In this document: one piece after another, positions 27,501 to 36,278 of the stretch | Layout of the letters: each line of letters starts with the position of its first letter | Position numbering within the stretch: position 1 is the first letter of the stretch | From: Cytophagales bacterium | GTDB taxonomy: Bacteria > Bacteroidota > Bacteroidia > Cytophagales > Thermoflexibacteraceae | NCBI GenBank assembly: GCA_013299115.1 | Contig: JAAFKA010000010.1 | Location: 62,001-126,000 of the forward strand | Length of the DNA: 64,000 nt | Direction of reading: 5' to 3' | Notes under the pieces: generated by a model | Databases searched by the model: none | Told to the model about the DNA's origin: nothing | What the model saw: only the letters and a program-made list of their open reading frames with translations | Made by a program: the position numbers and the translations under genes

Positions 27501-28349
27501 ATGTTTGCAATACCTCTTATACAAGTCCTAAATCACCCACTTTTTGAGCAAAAACAAGTTCAAGTTTCAGTCAAAAGATTAGATTTGATTCATCCGCTGA
27601 TACATGGCAACAAATGGTATAAGCTAAAATATAATTTGGCAGCAGCCCAACAGCAGGGAAAAACTTGCATAGAAACTTTTGGTGGTGCTTTTTCCAATCA
27701 CATTTACGCAACGGCAGCAGCAGGTAAGCTGTTTGGTTTTCAGACCATTGGCAATATAAGAGGCGAAGAACATTTGCCATTGAATCCACTTTTGCGTTTT
27801 GCTACTACACAAGGTATGCAAATCCGTTATAAGGACAGGACTACCTACCGCCAACAAAGCAAACCCACAGCCCAATCGAATTTGCTTGAAAATTCTGAAC
27901 ACTATTTCCTTCCCGAAGGCGGCGCTAACGAGTTGGCGGTAAAGGGTTGCCAAGAAATAGCCGAAGGATTAGAAACTTTTGATGTGGTCTGCTGTGCTTG
28001 CGGTACAGGTAGCACCTTAGCAGGGATTTCGGCAGGTTTGCCACCTCACACACAAAAAATAGGCTTTGCGGTGCTAAAAGGTGGAAATTTTTTATACAAA
28101 GACATAGCTCAATGGACTAAGGCAACCGAAAACTTGCAAATCATGACAGCCTATCACGCAGGAGGTTATGCTAAACATACATCAACTTTATTGCAATTTA
28201 TAGCAGATTTTAAGCAAAATTTCCAAATTCCAATAGAATATGTTTATACGGGCAAACTGTTTTTTGGCTTGTTTGATTTAATCCAAAATGATTTTTTTAA
28301 GCCCAAAACCAATATTGTGGTAGTACATACAGGTGGGGTGTATGAGTAA
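27501..28349 (+). CDS. PLP-dependent ACC deaminase/D-cysteine desulfhydrase family protein
   Basis: The 282-residue fold-type II PLP enzyme is called from ATG 27501 (MFAIPLIQV); the frame is open to a TTG at 27474. Features are VKRLDLIHPLIHGNKWYKLK, holding the Schiff-base lysine, FGGAFSNHIYATAAAGK, a typical substrate/cofactor loop, and CACGTGSTLAGIS, the glycine-rich phosphate-binding loop. Bacteroidota members are annotated as 1-aminocyclopropane-1-carboxylate deaminase or D-cysteine desulfhydrase; sequence alone does not separate the two. It is monocistronic by spacing. Confidence 0.87.
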   Translation: MFAIPLIQVLNHPLFEQKQVQVSVKRLDLIHPLIHGNKWYKLKYNLAAAQQQGKTCIETFGGAFSNHIYATAAAGKLFGFQTIGNIRGEEHLPLNPLLRFATTQGMQIRYKDRTTYRQQSKPTAQSNLLENSEHYFLPEGGANELAVKGCQEIAEGLETFDVVCCACGTGSTLAGISAGLPPHTQKIGFAVLKGGNFLYKDIAQWTKATENLQIMTAYHAGGYAKHTSTLLQFIADFKQNFQIPIEYVYTGKLFFGLFDLIQNDFFKPKTNIVVVHTGGVYE

Positions 28350-28440
28350 TTGTTCATTTCCAAATTAATTGTAAGTTTTTGTTGATTTCCTTACTTGTTT
28401 TGCCTAACTTCGCCTTTTAAAAGTATAAAACACCAACAAG

Positions 28441-29394
28441 ATGAAACTATTTAATTTCTTCAACAAAGATAAAAAAGAGGCATTAGACAAAGGTTTGGAA
28501 AAAACTAAAGAAGGTTTTTTTTCCAAAATTGGCAAAGCCATTGCAGGAAAATCTGTTGTAGATGAAGAAGTATTAGATGAGTTAGAAGATATTTTAGTAG
28601 CCTCAGATGTAGGTGTGGAAACTACACTCAAAATAGTGCGTAGAGTAGAAGAAAGAGTAGCAAGAGATAAGTACCTCAATACCAATGATTTAGATAGAAT
28701 ATTAAAAGAGGAAATTACTAATTTATTGACCGAAAACAAGTCGGCAGACATAGAAGGTTTTACATTACCAACTAACATAAAACCCTATGTGATTATGGTT
28801 GTAGGCGTAAATGGTGTAGGCAAAACCACCACGATTGGCAAATTGGCAAATAATTTTCTCAAACAAGGTTACAAAGTAGTCTTGGGTGCGGGAGATACTT
28901 TCAGGGCAGCAGCCGTTGACCAACTCAAATTATGGGGCGAAAGAGTAGGTGTACCTGTCATAGCTCATGGCATGAATACCGACCCTTCAGCAGTAGCTTT
29001 CGATGCCGTAAAACAAGGCGTGGATATGGGAGCAGATGTGGTGATTGTGGATACAGCGGGCAGATTGCACACCAAAGTCGGGTTGATGAATGAATTGTCT
29101 AAGATAAAACGGGTAATGCAAAAAATAAGCCTCGATACTCCTCACGAAGTTTTGTTGGTTCTGGACGGTAGCACAGGGCAAAATGCTTTTATTCAGGCTA
29201 CCGAATTTACAAAAGCTACCGAAGTTACAGCCTTAGCCATTACCAAACTCGACGGCACAGCCAAAGGTGGTGTGGTATTGGGAATTTCAGACCAATTTAA
29301 AATCCCTGTCAAATACATAGGCGTAGGCGAAGGTATGGACGACTTGCAAATTTTTAACCGCAAAGAGTTTGTCGATTCTTTGTTCAAAAAATAA
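28441..29394 (+). CDS. ftsY: Signal recognition particle receptor FtsY
   Basis: The 317-residue SRP-receptor GTPase docks ribosome-SRP complexes at the membrane. A short acidic/basic A region (1-45) precedes the N helical bundle (45-110) and the G domain: G1 GVNGVGKTT (122-130), DTFRAAAVDQL, G3 DTAGRLHTK, G4 TKLDGTAKGG and the C-terminal GVGEGMDDLQIFNRKEFVDSLF. The absence of a long N-terminal extension is normal for Bacteroidota. TAACTTCG at 28405-28412 resembles a -7 box 28 nt upstream. Confidence 0.97.
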   Translation: MKLFNFFNKDKKEALDKGLEKTKEGFFSKIGKAIAGKSVVDEEVLDELEDILVASDVGVETTLKIVRRVEERVARDKYLNTNDLDRILKEEITNLLTENKSADIEGFTLPTNIKPYVIMVVGVNGVGKTTTIGKLANNFLKQGYKVVLGAGDTFRAAAVDQLKLWGERVGVPVIAHGMNTDPSAVAFDAVKQGVDMGADVVIVDTAGRLHTKVGLMNELSKIKRVMQKISLDTPHEVLLVLDGSTGQNAFIQATEFTKATEVTALAITKLDGTAKGGVVLGISDQFKIPVKYIGVGEGMDDLQIFNRKEFVDSLFKK

Positions 29395-29504
29395 TTCACA
29401 GATAAACAATAGTTTGTAACAAAGCATAAACTACAATCTGTAGTAATCATTCTTGGATTGAAGATGTTTTAGTTGTTTTATGGCTTTTTGTGTAAATATA
29501 GCTA

Positions 29505-31505
29505 TCAGTATTCTCTCAATAGTTTTGCTATTTCTGCCCAAATAATTGCCTTGTCGAGTTTAAAAGTGTAATATTGTTCAAACAAGGCTTTGGTTTTTGC
29601 CAAATCACGTTGGTTGTTCAGGTAGTAGCCTATACAGTTGTAGAGATAGGCTTTTCGTTCTCCTTCGTCTGTGTCGGTAAGTTGTTGCCCTGTTTCAAAT
29701 TCTTTCATAATTGTTGCTAATTCCAAAAAAGGTTCATCATAGTTTTTGAGGAGTCGCAACGGCATTTTGCTCAACTCCCCCATATTTTTGGTAATTTTTT
29801 TGTTTCTTTCCTCATCTGTTGGGGGCAATACCAATTTGCTATTTTCGAGATATAGGTCGTATTCATAAACCGCCAATCCAATTTCGCAAGCATAGCAACT
29901 GTGGTAATACGCCACGTCTTCGTAGTAAGAAACAACCAATCTCTGTTTGCCCTGTGCATCGAGGGCTGGGGCAGGAGTGATGTCTTTGCTGGTATTGGCA
30001 ATGGAATAATAGAGGTTGTCGGCTTTGTTTTTTTCCAATATTTCGGTTTGGTAGCAACAGTGCATTCCGCCTGTGTAGGTGCGTAAAACAATTTCGGAGG
30101 TCTGGTTTTGGTCGAGGTCTGCAAACAAAATATCTACCGAATAGCCTGTTTCGGCTTTGCGTTGGTTGCGGTAGGTTTTGAGATTCATACCTTTGGCTAA
30201 TTGATAAGTGTTGTATTTGTCCAAATCTTGTAACACTGTTGGGGCTGCTTGGGCGGGGTCAAAAAAAGTTTTGCCCTGTTGGTCGATATAGCCATAACCC
30301 TCCAAATAAAAAATACCTTGCTCAAAACCTTTTTGCATTTTGTCCTCAAAAGCCAATCCTTCGGGGGCTTGGGCGTCGTACTTTTTGTACTGAATGGGGA
30401 CTGCCAACTGCCCTTCGCTGTTCAGAAAACCAACGCAGCCCTCAAATTCTACCTTTGCCATGCCTTCTTGATACTTTTCTATTCTGTCGTATTGCGGTTT
30501 TGCCAATACCTTGCCCTCTTTGTCTATCACTCCAAAAGCCCCTTTTTGTTCTACTACTGCCTTGCCCTCACTAAAATCTTCTATCAAATCATAGAGAAAA
30601 GGGACAACCAAACGACCTTTTTTGTTGATAACTCCCCACACATTGCCCATACGCACAGGAGCTAATCCTTCTGAAAAATGCCTCACTTCGTCATACAAAG
30701 GCGGAATAACTTCTTCGCCTCGCTGGTCTATAAAACCCTGTAAATCATTTAGTTGGATAGGCAATAACCCTTCTCTGCATAGTCTATCATCAGCAAAAAG
30801 AGGTTGATATGTTTTTTTGCTTATCGTGGAGTTGGCACTATTAATCACAATTTCTTGCTTGGGATTGACCCGAACAACCGCCAGACCTTCGCTGAAAGGA
30901 AAGCAAAAATAGGCTTGCGTGGCTATTTGCAAATGCCCTTTGGGTGTGTAGTAGTTGCAATTATTTTGGGCAAAACCACCCGAAAAGTTGCCACTTCTTT
31001 TGGGGAGCAAATATTCATTGCCTTTGAGGTCTATGATGAGGTCTTTGGATTCTAATAGTTTTTTTTCGGTTTCATTGGCAAAAAAATGTCTTTCGGCTTT
31101 ATAAAAACCTTCGCCTGCGTGGGCGAGGGCTGTGTATTTCCACGCCAATAACTCTTGCCCTTTGCAGTTGAGCAAATTGCAACCTGTTAGGCTATCAGCC
31201 TTAAAAAACATTTTTACAATAAACAAAGTGTCTGCCTGTTTTTCTATTCTTTGCCAGCCCGCATACACAAAAGGCGTAAGCAATTTGCCCTGCAAGTTGA
31301 GCAAAGCCCATTGCTTTTTATCGTTTTGCACCCACGCCACACCAGCTTTAAAAGCCGTTGCTATCCTGTATTGGGCAGCTATGACAGGGGTTTGGTCTGG
31401 TTGGCAATAGCCCCATTTTTTATCCTTGTGAAAAGGAATTAACGGAGTGGTTTGGGCAAAACAACCCAAAGAAAAAAGGAAAAAATAAGCAAACAATAGT
31501 TTCAT
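29505..31505 (-). CDS. WG-repeat-containing exported protein
   Basis: The 666-residue protein has a signal peptide (MKLLFAYFFLFSLGCFAQTT) and a series of WG repeats of the form WGVINKKGRLVVPFLYD, FGVIDKEGKVLAKPQYDRI and GFLNSEGQLAVPIQYKK across residues about 25-400. A different C-terminal part contains VDILFADLDQNQTSEIVLRT and cysteine pairs (MHCCYQ, YHSCYACEIG), and a helical tail. WG repeats are a widespread surface/periplasmic repeat of unknown ligand in Bacteroidota. It converges with ftsY; its promoter must lie in 31506-31757, an AT-rich gap in which I saw no exact promoter box. Confidence 0.85.
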   Translation of the reverse strand: MKLLFAYFFLFSLGCFAQTTPLIPFHKDKKWGYCQPDQTPVIAAQYRIATAFKAGVAWVQNDKKQWALLNLQGKLLTPFVYAGWQRIEKQADTLFIVKMFFKADSLTGCNLLNCKGQELLAWKYTALAHAGEGFYKAERHFFANETEKKLLESKDLIIDLKGNEYLLPKRSGNFSGGFAQNNCNYYTPKGHLQIATQAYFCFPFSEGLAVVRVNPKQEIVINSANSTISKKTYQPLFADDRLCREGLLPIQLNDLQGFIDQRGEEVIPPLYDEVRHFSEGLAPVRMGNVWGVINKKGRLVVPFLYDLIEDFSEGKAVVEQKGAFGVIDKEGKVLAKPQYDRIEKYQEGMAKVEFEGCVGFLNSEGQLAVPIQYKKYDAQAPEGLAFEDKMQKGFEQGIFYLEGYGYIDQQGKTFFDPAQAAPTVLQDLDKYNTYQLAKGMNLKTYRNQRKAETGYSVDILFADLDQNQTSEIVLRTYTGGMHCCYQTEILEKNKADNLYYSIANTSKDITPAPALDAQGKQRLVVSYYEDVAYYHSCYACEIGLAVYEYDLYLENSKLVLPPTDEERNKKITKNMGELSKMPLRLLKNYDEPFLELATIMKEFETGQQLTDTDEGERKAYLYNCIGYYLNNQRDLAKTKALFEQYYTFKLDKAIIWAEIAKLLREY

Positions 31506-31757
31506 GTTAATTGTGAGTTTTTAATTGTAGTAATATATCCTGCCTTGTAATACCTAATAATTTCAAAAAAAAGCCAAAGTAAAAATTATTTTTCATAAAA
31601 AAAACTTACATTTGATTTTAAGTAGTGGAGCAAAATTAGTTTAAATCATTCCTTAGCACAATTAACTAATTATCAATAAGTTACAACAGTAATAATTAGC
31701 TGCTAAATTCTAACTACTACTTGCTATTATTATTTGCCTACTAAATTACAGCTTTTT

Positions 31758-33179
31758 ATGAAAAATATAATCTTTGCAACTTGTTTAGCCATAGGATTTG
31801 GCTCAGTTGCCCAAGCCCAAAGTGTGGCTATCAACACAGATGGAAGCACTGCTGCTCCTTCATCTATTCTCGACGTGAAAAGCACCGACAAAGGTGTCTT
31901 AATTCCACGTATGACATCAGCACAACGCAGTGCCATTGCAGCACCAGCCACAGGACTGATGGTATATGACACGACGTTTGGCGGTATCTATTTTTACAAC
32001 GGCACAGCTTGGACTTTGCTAAACAACAACTGGACAAACACAGGCAATGCAGCCGCAGCAAGTGATGTATTAGGTACGACCAATGCCCAGCCTTTGCGAT
32101 TTATGAGCAACAACGCAGTCAGAGGTTTGGCTAATGCTTCAGGGCAATTAGTTTGGGGAGCTACCTCTCCACAAAATGCTGGTGATTTGGTCAGCGTAAT
32201 TGGCTCTGCAACACTTCCTTTTACCCTCAATGGTTATTCTGCACAAAATGGGTCAGGTGTATGGGGAGAAGTTTTGTCAGCAAGTTCTACCTCTTTTGCT
32301 GCTATACAAGGCACATACAATGGTAGTGGAACAGGTAATGGCGTATTGGGTAACTACAATGGCACAAATACAAGTACCACGCGTGCAGGTGTATATGGGG
32401 TAGTGAGCCAGCCCACATTAGCAAGTGGTGGGGCGGGGGTTTATGGTTTCAATAACATAGCTTCGGGCAATCAACGCATAGGCGTATTGGGTGCTTATAG
32501 TAATTCAGCTTTTGGTATTGGGGTGCATGGAATTGCCTTTGGGGGTTCATTAATGACAGGAGATAATCATGTGGCAGTAGTCGGTTGGCGTGCTAATAAT
32601 CAAAATTATAGTGGTTATTTTAATGGCAATCACGTGATTGCAAACGGAACAAAGTCGGCTTCTGTACCTACTTCTAAGGGCAATCAACTCTTGTATTGTG
32701 TAGAAAGTCCCGAAGTGTGGTTTGAGGATTTGGGAACTGCCCAACTCGTGAATGGTGAGGTGGAAGTACAACTCGACCCTTTGTTGTTAGAAACTGTGAG
32801 AATAGACGATACGCACCCGATGCACGTCTTTGTGCAGCCCCAAGGCGAATGTGAAGACTTGTATGTGGTGCATAAAAAAACAGGTTTTATTGTGAAAGAA
32901 AAAAATGGTGGCACTTCCAATGTTAAATTTTCTTACAAAATTATGGCAAAAAGATTTCACTTCCCCGACCACCGTTTTGGTAGTGATGCCGTATGGGGCG
33001 AAGGCGACACTCGCAAATATTCGCAAGTTGCACCCAAAAAACCAATAGATTATCACGAAGCATTGAAACAACAAAAAGAAATGGATAAAAATTGGAAACC
33101 TATACCAAATCCTGCTGTAACCTATCCACAAGAAACGACAGAAGGAGCAAATAACAGGAGTTCGCAAAAGCAGAATTGA
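31758..33179 (+). CDS. Secreted surface protein, tandem paralogue 1
   Basis: The 473-residue protein is called from ATG 31758 (MKNIIFATCLAIGFGSVAQA signal peptide); the open frame extends to an upstream TTG at 31734. After the signal comes the Bacteroidota motif SSILDVKSTDKGVLIPRMTS and LMVYDTTFGGIYFYNGTAW. A Gly/Asn/Thr-rich middle with GNGVLGNYNGTNTSTTRAGV looks like an adhesin-type beta structure. The C-terminal domain starts SVPTSKGNQLLYCVESPEVW and contains FHFPDHRFGSDAVWGEGDTR. No sorting-signal Pfam can be named with confidence. A paralogue lies downstream. Confidence 0.8.
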   Translation: MKNIIFATCLAIGFGSVAQAQSVAINTDGSTAAPSSILDVKSTDKGVLIPRMTSAQRSAIAAPATGLMVYDTTFGGIYFYNGTAWTLLNNNWTNTGNAAAASDVLGTTNAQPLRFMSNNAVRGLANASGQLVWGATSPQNAGDLVSVIGSATLPFTLNGYSAQNGSGVWGEVLSASSTSFAAIQGTYNGSGTGNGVLGNYNGTNTSTTRAGVYGVVSQPTLASGGAGVYGFNNIASGNQRIGVLGAYSNSAFGIGVHGIAFGGSLMTGDNHVAVVGWRANNQNYSGYFNGNHVIANGTKSASVPTSKGNQLLYCVESPEVWFEDLGTAQLVNGEVEVQLDPLLLETVRIDDTHPMHVFVQPQGECEDLYVVHKKTGFIVKEKNGGTSNVKFSYKIMAKRFHFPDHRFGSDAVWGEGDTRKYSQVAPKKPIDYHEALKQQKEMDKNWKPIPNPAVTYPQETTEGANNRSSQKQN

Positions 33180-33185
33180 TAATGT

Positions 33186-33522
33186 TATTAGACCTTATTA
33201 AGATTTTGTATCATAGGCTTTAGCCCAATGCTGTTAAGCTAAGTAAGTAAATTTGTGCCGTTAGGCATTACATATTGGTAGTAAAATGAGCTACACCAAT
33301 ATTTTGTCCCGTAGGGACTTCATATTGGTAGCCCTATCAAGTTTCAGATATTTTGTGTAGTCCCTACGGGACAAAAAGTGTGGGGGAGGTCTATTTTTCT
33401 ACCAATATATAGCCCTTACAGGGCAAAAAAAGGATTTTGTAATTACTCCTTAGCTTAACAGCATTGAACTAAGGTGTCCCCGACTAAAGTCTATGTTACA
33501 AACCTTAATAATGTCTATTATT
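33186..33522. repeat. Nested inverted-repeat block between surface-protein paralogues
   Basis: Almost the whole 368-nt intergenic region (33180-33547) folds on itself. Outermost arms of about 39 nt (33185-33223 and 33484-33522) match with a few mismatches and one indel. Next are perfect 18-bp arms CAATGCTGTTAAGCTAAG (33226-33243) and its complement (33449-33466). Inside is a perfect 18-bp pair TTTTGTCCCGTAGGGACT (33302-33319) with 33359-33376. Copies of CATATTGGTAG occur twice in one direction (about 33270 and 33321), and a related CTACCAATATA in the other (about 33399). No gene was seen in it. Confidence 0.85.
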
Positions 33523-33547
33523 TTCCTAACCTTTTAATCATCTTCTT

Positions 33548-34960
33548 ATGAAAAATATATTAATTTTTAGTTTTACCTGCTGCCTCACTTACTTTGCACA
33601 AGCACAGCAAGTAGCTATCAACAACACAGGAGTAGCCCCACATACTTCTGCTATTTTGGATATGAGTAGCAATACACAAGGGCTGTTGATTCCTCGCATG
33701 ACTGATGTGCAACGTACTGCCATTACAGCACCAACCACAGGCTTGTTGGTCTATCAAACCACAGCCCCCGAAGGGTTTTATTTCTATGACGGCACCGTTT
33801 GGCAAGCCTTGACAGGAAATATCTGTTACCTCACAGGCAATACACCCACAGCAGCCCTAACCGTAGGCACTACCAATGCCCAACCGCTAAAGTTTTTTAC
33901 CAATAATTCAGAAAGAGGAAGATTAAACTCAACTGATGGAGAATTTATATGGGGAGCTACTGCCTCTCCTTATAGTAGTGATATGTTTAATGCTGCAAGC
34001 ACTGCAACTTTTACCAGAGCCTTAGCAGGTTATACAGCCCACAATGGTTCGGCAGTGCGAGGTGAAATTTTGAGTGGAACAACTGCTTTCTCTGCTACGC
34101 AAGGGGTTTATGGAGGTTCAGGTACAGGAAATGGCGTATTAGGCAATTACAATGGCACTAATACAAGTGCTACACGAGCAGGTGTATATGGAGAAGTAAA
34201 TGCTCCGACTGCTACCAATGGTGGTTCGGGTGTATATGGTTATAACTCCATAGCATCGGGGAATCAACATATCGGTGTATTGGGTGCTTACAATGGTTCA
34301 GCTTTTGGTATTGGCGTACATGGGCTTGCTTTAGGTGGCGGACTCATGGCGGGTAATATAGATGTGGGAGTAGTTGGGTGGCGAGCCAATAACTTAGATT
34401 ACAGTGGCTACTATAATGGTAATCACGCCATTGCAAATGGCACAAAATCAGCTTCTGTACCTACTTCTAAGGGTAATCAACTCTTATATTGTGTAGAAAG
34501 TCCCGAAACTTGGTTTGAGGATTTTGGTACAGCCCAATTTCAAAATGGAGAAGTAGAGGTGCAACTTGACCCTTTGTTTTTGGAAACTGTTTTGATTGAT
34601 GACGAACACCCGATGCACGTTTTTATACAAGTACAAGGCGAATGTAACAAGGTGTATGTGATGCCCAAAAAGACAAGTTTTGTGGTAAAAGAAAAAAATG
34701 GTGGCAACTCCAACGTCAAGTTTTCATATAGGGTGGTGGCAAAAAGATTTCACTTCCCCGACCACCGTTTTGGCAGTGACCCTACTTGGGGCGAAGGCGA
34801 TACCCGCAAATACTCAGAAGTTGCACCTAAAAAACCAATAGACTACCAAGAAGCACTGAAACAGCAAAAAGAAATGGACAAAAATTGGAAACCTACGCCA
34901 AATCCTGCGGTAACGTATCCGAAAGAGGTGTTAGAAAATACCAATAGGCAGGAGAAGTAA
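33548..34960 (+). CDS. Secreted surface protein, tandem paralogue 2
   Basis: This 470-residue paralogue of 31758 has a signal peptide (MKNILIFSFTCCLTYFAQAQ), SAILDMSSNTQGLLIPRMTD, LLVYQTTAPEGFYFYDGTVW, the repeat-like GNGVLGNYNGTNTSATRAGV, and a C-terminal domain that is nearly the same as in paralogue 1 (SVPTSKGNQLLYCVESPETW, FHFPDHRFGSDPTWGEGDTR, KQQKEMDKNWKPTPNPAVTY). The middle differs more than the C-terminal domain, as expected if the latter has a conserved anchoring or assembly role. The pair is separated by the nested inverted repeat. Confidence 0.8.
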   Translation: MKNILIFSFTCCLTYFAQAQQVAINNTGVAPHTSAILDMSSNTQGLLIPRMTDVQRTAITAPTTGLLVYQTTAPEGFYFYDGTVWQALTGNICYLTGNTPTAALTVGTTNAQPLKFFTNNSERGRLNSTDGEFIWGATASPYSSDMFNAASTATFTRALAGYTAHNGSAVRGEILSGTTAFSATQGVYGGSGTGNGVLGNYNGTNTSATRAGVYGEVNAPTATNGGSGVYGYNSIASGNQHIGVLGAYNGSAFGIGVHGLALGGGLMAGNIDVGVVGWRANNLDYSGYYNGNHAIANGTKSASVPTSKGNQLLYCVESPETWFEDFGTAQFQNGEVEVQLDPLFLETVLIDDEHPMHVFIQVQGECNKVYVMPKKTSFVVKEKNGGNSNVKFSYRVVAKRFHFPDHRFGSDPTWGEGDTRKYSEVAPKKPIDYQEALKQQKEMDKNWKPTPNPAVTYPKEVLENTNRQEK

Positions 34961-35001
34961 CCAAAAACATTGGTAATAATCCAAGTAATATTGTAACTCT
35001 G

Positions 35002-35038
35002 TTAGAACTAATATTTCTCAAAGAAATATTAGTTCTAA
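35002..35038. repeat. Palindromic repeat family A, copy 3
   Basis: Perfect 15-bp arms TTAGAACTAATATTT (35002-35016) and AAATATTAGTTCTAA (35024-35038) enclose the loop CTCAAAG. Compared with copies 1 and 4 the stem carries a paired C-to-T/G-to-A change (ACATTT/AAATGT to ATATTT/AAATAT), which keeps the pairing. It lies immediately next to the stop codon of the permease remnant at 35041. Confidence 0.85.
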
Positions 35039-35040
35039 AA

Positions 35041-35157
35041 CTATCCTTTTTTCAACACCTCGCCCACTTGCAATTTGTAGGCTTGCCATGCAGGAACTAA
35101 GGCTGCTGCCAAAGCTAATGCCCAAACCAAGCCAAAAAACAGAAGTAGGTTTAATGA
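35041..35157 (-). pseudogene. Remnant of an FtsX/MacB-type ABC transporter permease (C-terminal end)
   Basis: Reading the minus strand down to the TAG at 35041-35043 gives LNLLLFFGLVWALALAAALV followed by PAWQAYKLQVGEVLKKG and stop. A hydrophobic helix ending in (I/V)PAWQAYK-x-x-V-x-EVL-x-x-G is the typical C-terminal end of FtsX-like lipoprotein-release or MacB permeases. About 38 codons upstream the frame meets a stop, so only the last transmembrane segment survives. It sits in a 509-nt gap (34961-35469) that also holds a palindrome and a small doubtful frame. Confidence 0.6.
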
Positions 35158-35309
35158 ATGAAAATAAAATTAAAGCAATTATGTCCAACTATGGAAAATA
35201 TGATTTGATAACAACGGCTTACCAAAGATTCAAAGCAGACAAAGAAGAAAATAGAAACCACAAAGCAGATTCGACAACGGAGTATTTGCACATATTGGAA
35301 AAATGCTAA
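35154..35309 (+). CDS. Doubtful small hypothetical protein
   Basis: A 51-codon frame from ATG 35154 encodes a charged, soluble peptide (KIKAIMSNYGKYDLITTAYQ, then RFKADKEENRNHKADSTTEY). An upstream in-frame ATG at 35088 would overlap the permease remnant. I do not recognise it; composition is protein-like, but no promoter box or homologue is recalled. It may be a fragment of a larger lost gene. The region beyond it, 35310-35434, shows nothing recognisable. Confidence 0.25.
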   Translation: MNENKIKAIMSNYGKYDLITTAYQRFKADKEENRNHKADSTTEYLHILEKC

Positions 35310-35434
35310 CGATTTAGGTCTTGTTTTTATACGATTGGCAGGTTTGCAACCATTACAACATACCTAATAATGAACGTAACTAACTTTTCTAAAAATACTT
35401 AACCTATATTAATTTTTTTCAGGTTTTTTCCCTA

Positions 35435-35442
35435 TACTTTTG
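35435..35442 (+). promoter_or_regulatory. Bacteroidota -7 promoter box before pirin gene (TACTTTTG)
   Basis: TACTTTTG fits TAnnTTTG and ends 27 nt before the pirin start at 35470, a normal spacing for this phylum. Confidence 0.5.
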
Positions 35443-35469
35443 TATTGTTAAAACAAAACAATTACGACA

Positions 35470-36198
35470 ATGACAACAAGTCAAGAGAAAACAGTAGTTC
35501 ACAAAGCTGACTCTCGTGGAATGGCTAATCATGGTTGGTTGCAAGCCCGCCATACATTCAGTTTTTCCAGCTATCGCAATCCTGAACGGATGCACTTCGG
35601 CGTATTGCGGGTGTTGAATGACGATATTGTAGCAGGTGGAACAGGTTTTGGTACACACCCTCATGACAATATGGAAATCATTACTATTCCTCTCGCAGGT
35701 GATTTGGAACACAAAGATAGCATGGGCAATACGGCTGTTATTCGTCATGGAGATGTGCAGGTAATGAGTGCAGGCACAGGCATTGAACACAGCGAATACA
35801 ACAAAAACAAAGACAAACCTGTCCAATTATTGCAGATTTGGGTGCTTCCAAACAAACGCAACGTGAAACCTCGTTATGACCAAATTACCTTGAATTTGGA
35901 AGATAGAAAGAATAAATTGCAACAAATCTTGTCGCCAAGTTCTGATGATGCAGGCGTATGGATACACCAAGACGCATGGTTTCATCTGGCAGTTTATGAC
36001 AAAGGTGTAAATAGTCAATACCAAATGAAAAAAGAAGGCAACGGTTTGTATGTTTTTGTTATCAAAGGAGATTTGCTAGTAAATAACCAGTTGCTTAATA
36101 CCAGAGATGGTATGGGTATTTGGGATACTGCAACGGTTCAATTAATAGCAGAAACTGCAACGGAGTTTTTGTTGATGGAAGTACCTATGACGTTGTAA
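35470..36198 (+). CDS. Pirin-family (YhhW-like) bicupin protein
   Basis: The 242-residue protein has two cupin domains. The N-terminal cupin carries the metal ligands in GTHPHDNMEIITIPLAGDLE (His63, His65) and GTGIEHSEYN (His107, Glu109), matching active YhhW-type quercetinases. The opening block SRGMANHGWLQARHTFSF and NPERMHFGVLRVLNDD are family-typical. The C-terminal cupin has no metal ligands, as expected. Its physiological substrate in Bacteroidota is unknown; a redox or flavonoid-dioxygenase role is possible. It is monocistronic, followed by a palindrome at 36231. Confidence 0.92.
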   Translation: MTTSQEKTVVHKADSRGMANHGWLQARHTFSFSSYRNPERMHFGVLRVLNDDIVAGGTGFGTHPHDNMEIITIPLAGDLEHKDSMGNTAVIRHGDVQVMSAGTGIEHSEYNKNKDKPVQLLQIWVLPNKRNVKPRYDQITLNLEDRKNKLQQILSPSSDDAGVWIHQDAWFHLAVYDKGVNSQYQMKKEGNGLYVFVIKGDLLVNNQLLNTRDGMGIWDTATVQLIAETATEFLLMEVPMTL

Positions 36199-36230
36199 AT
36201 AAGGTGGCACCACAGATGTAATGCGTAGCA

Positions 36231-36262
36231 GAACTAACATTTTTTTTGAGAAATGTTAGTTC
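36231..36262. repeat. Palindromic repeat family A, copy 4
   Basis: Perfect 12-bp arms GAACTAACATTT (36231-36242) and AAATGTTAGTTC (36251-36262) enclose TTTTTGAG, the reverse-orientation loop of copies 2 and 3. It lies between the convergent pirin and nuoM genes and is preceded by GTGGCACCACAGATGTAATG-like flank shared in part with copy 2. Confidence 0.85.
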
Positions 36263-36278
36263 TAATTTAGTTTCAGTA

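Noticed and set aside
33186-33522. CRISPR-like array, because of repeated CATATTGGTAG words
   Set aside because: Repeats are few, irregularly spaced and partly inverted; there are no uniform spacers and no cas genes.
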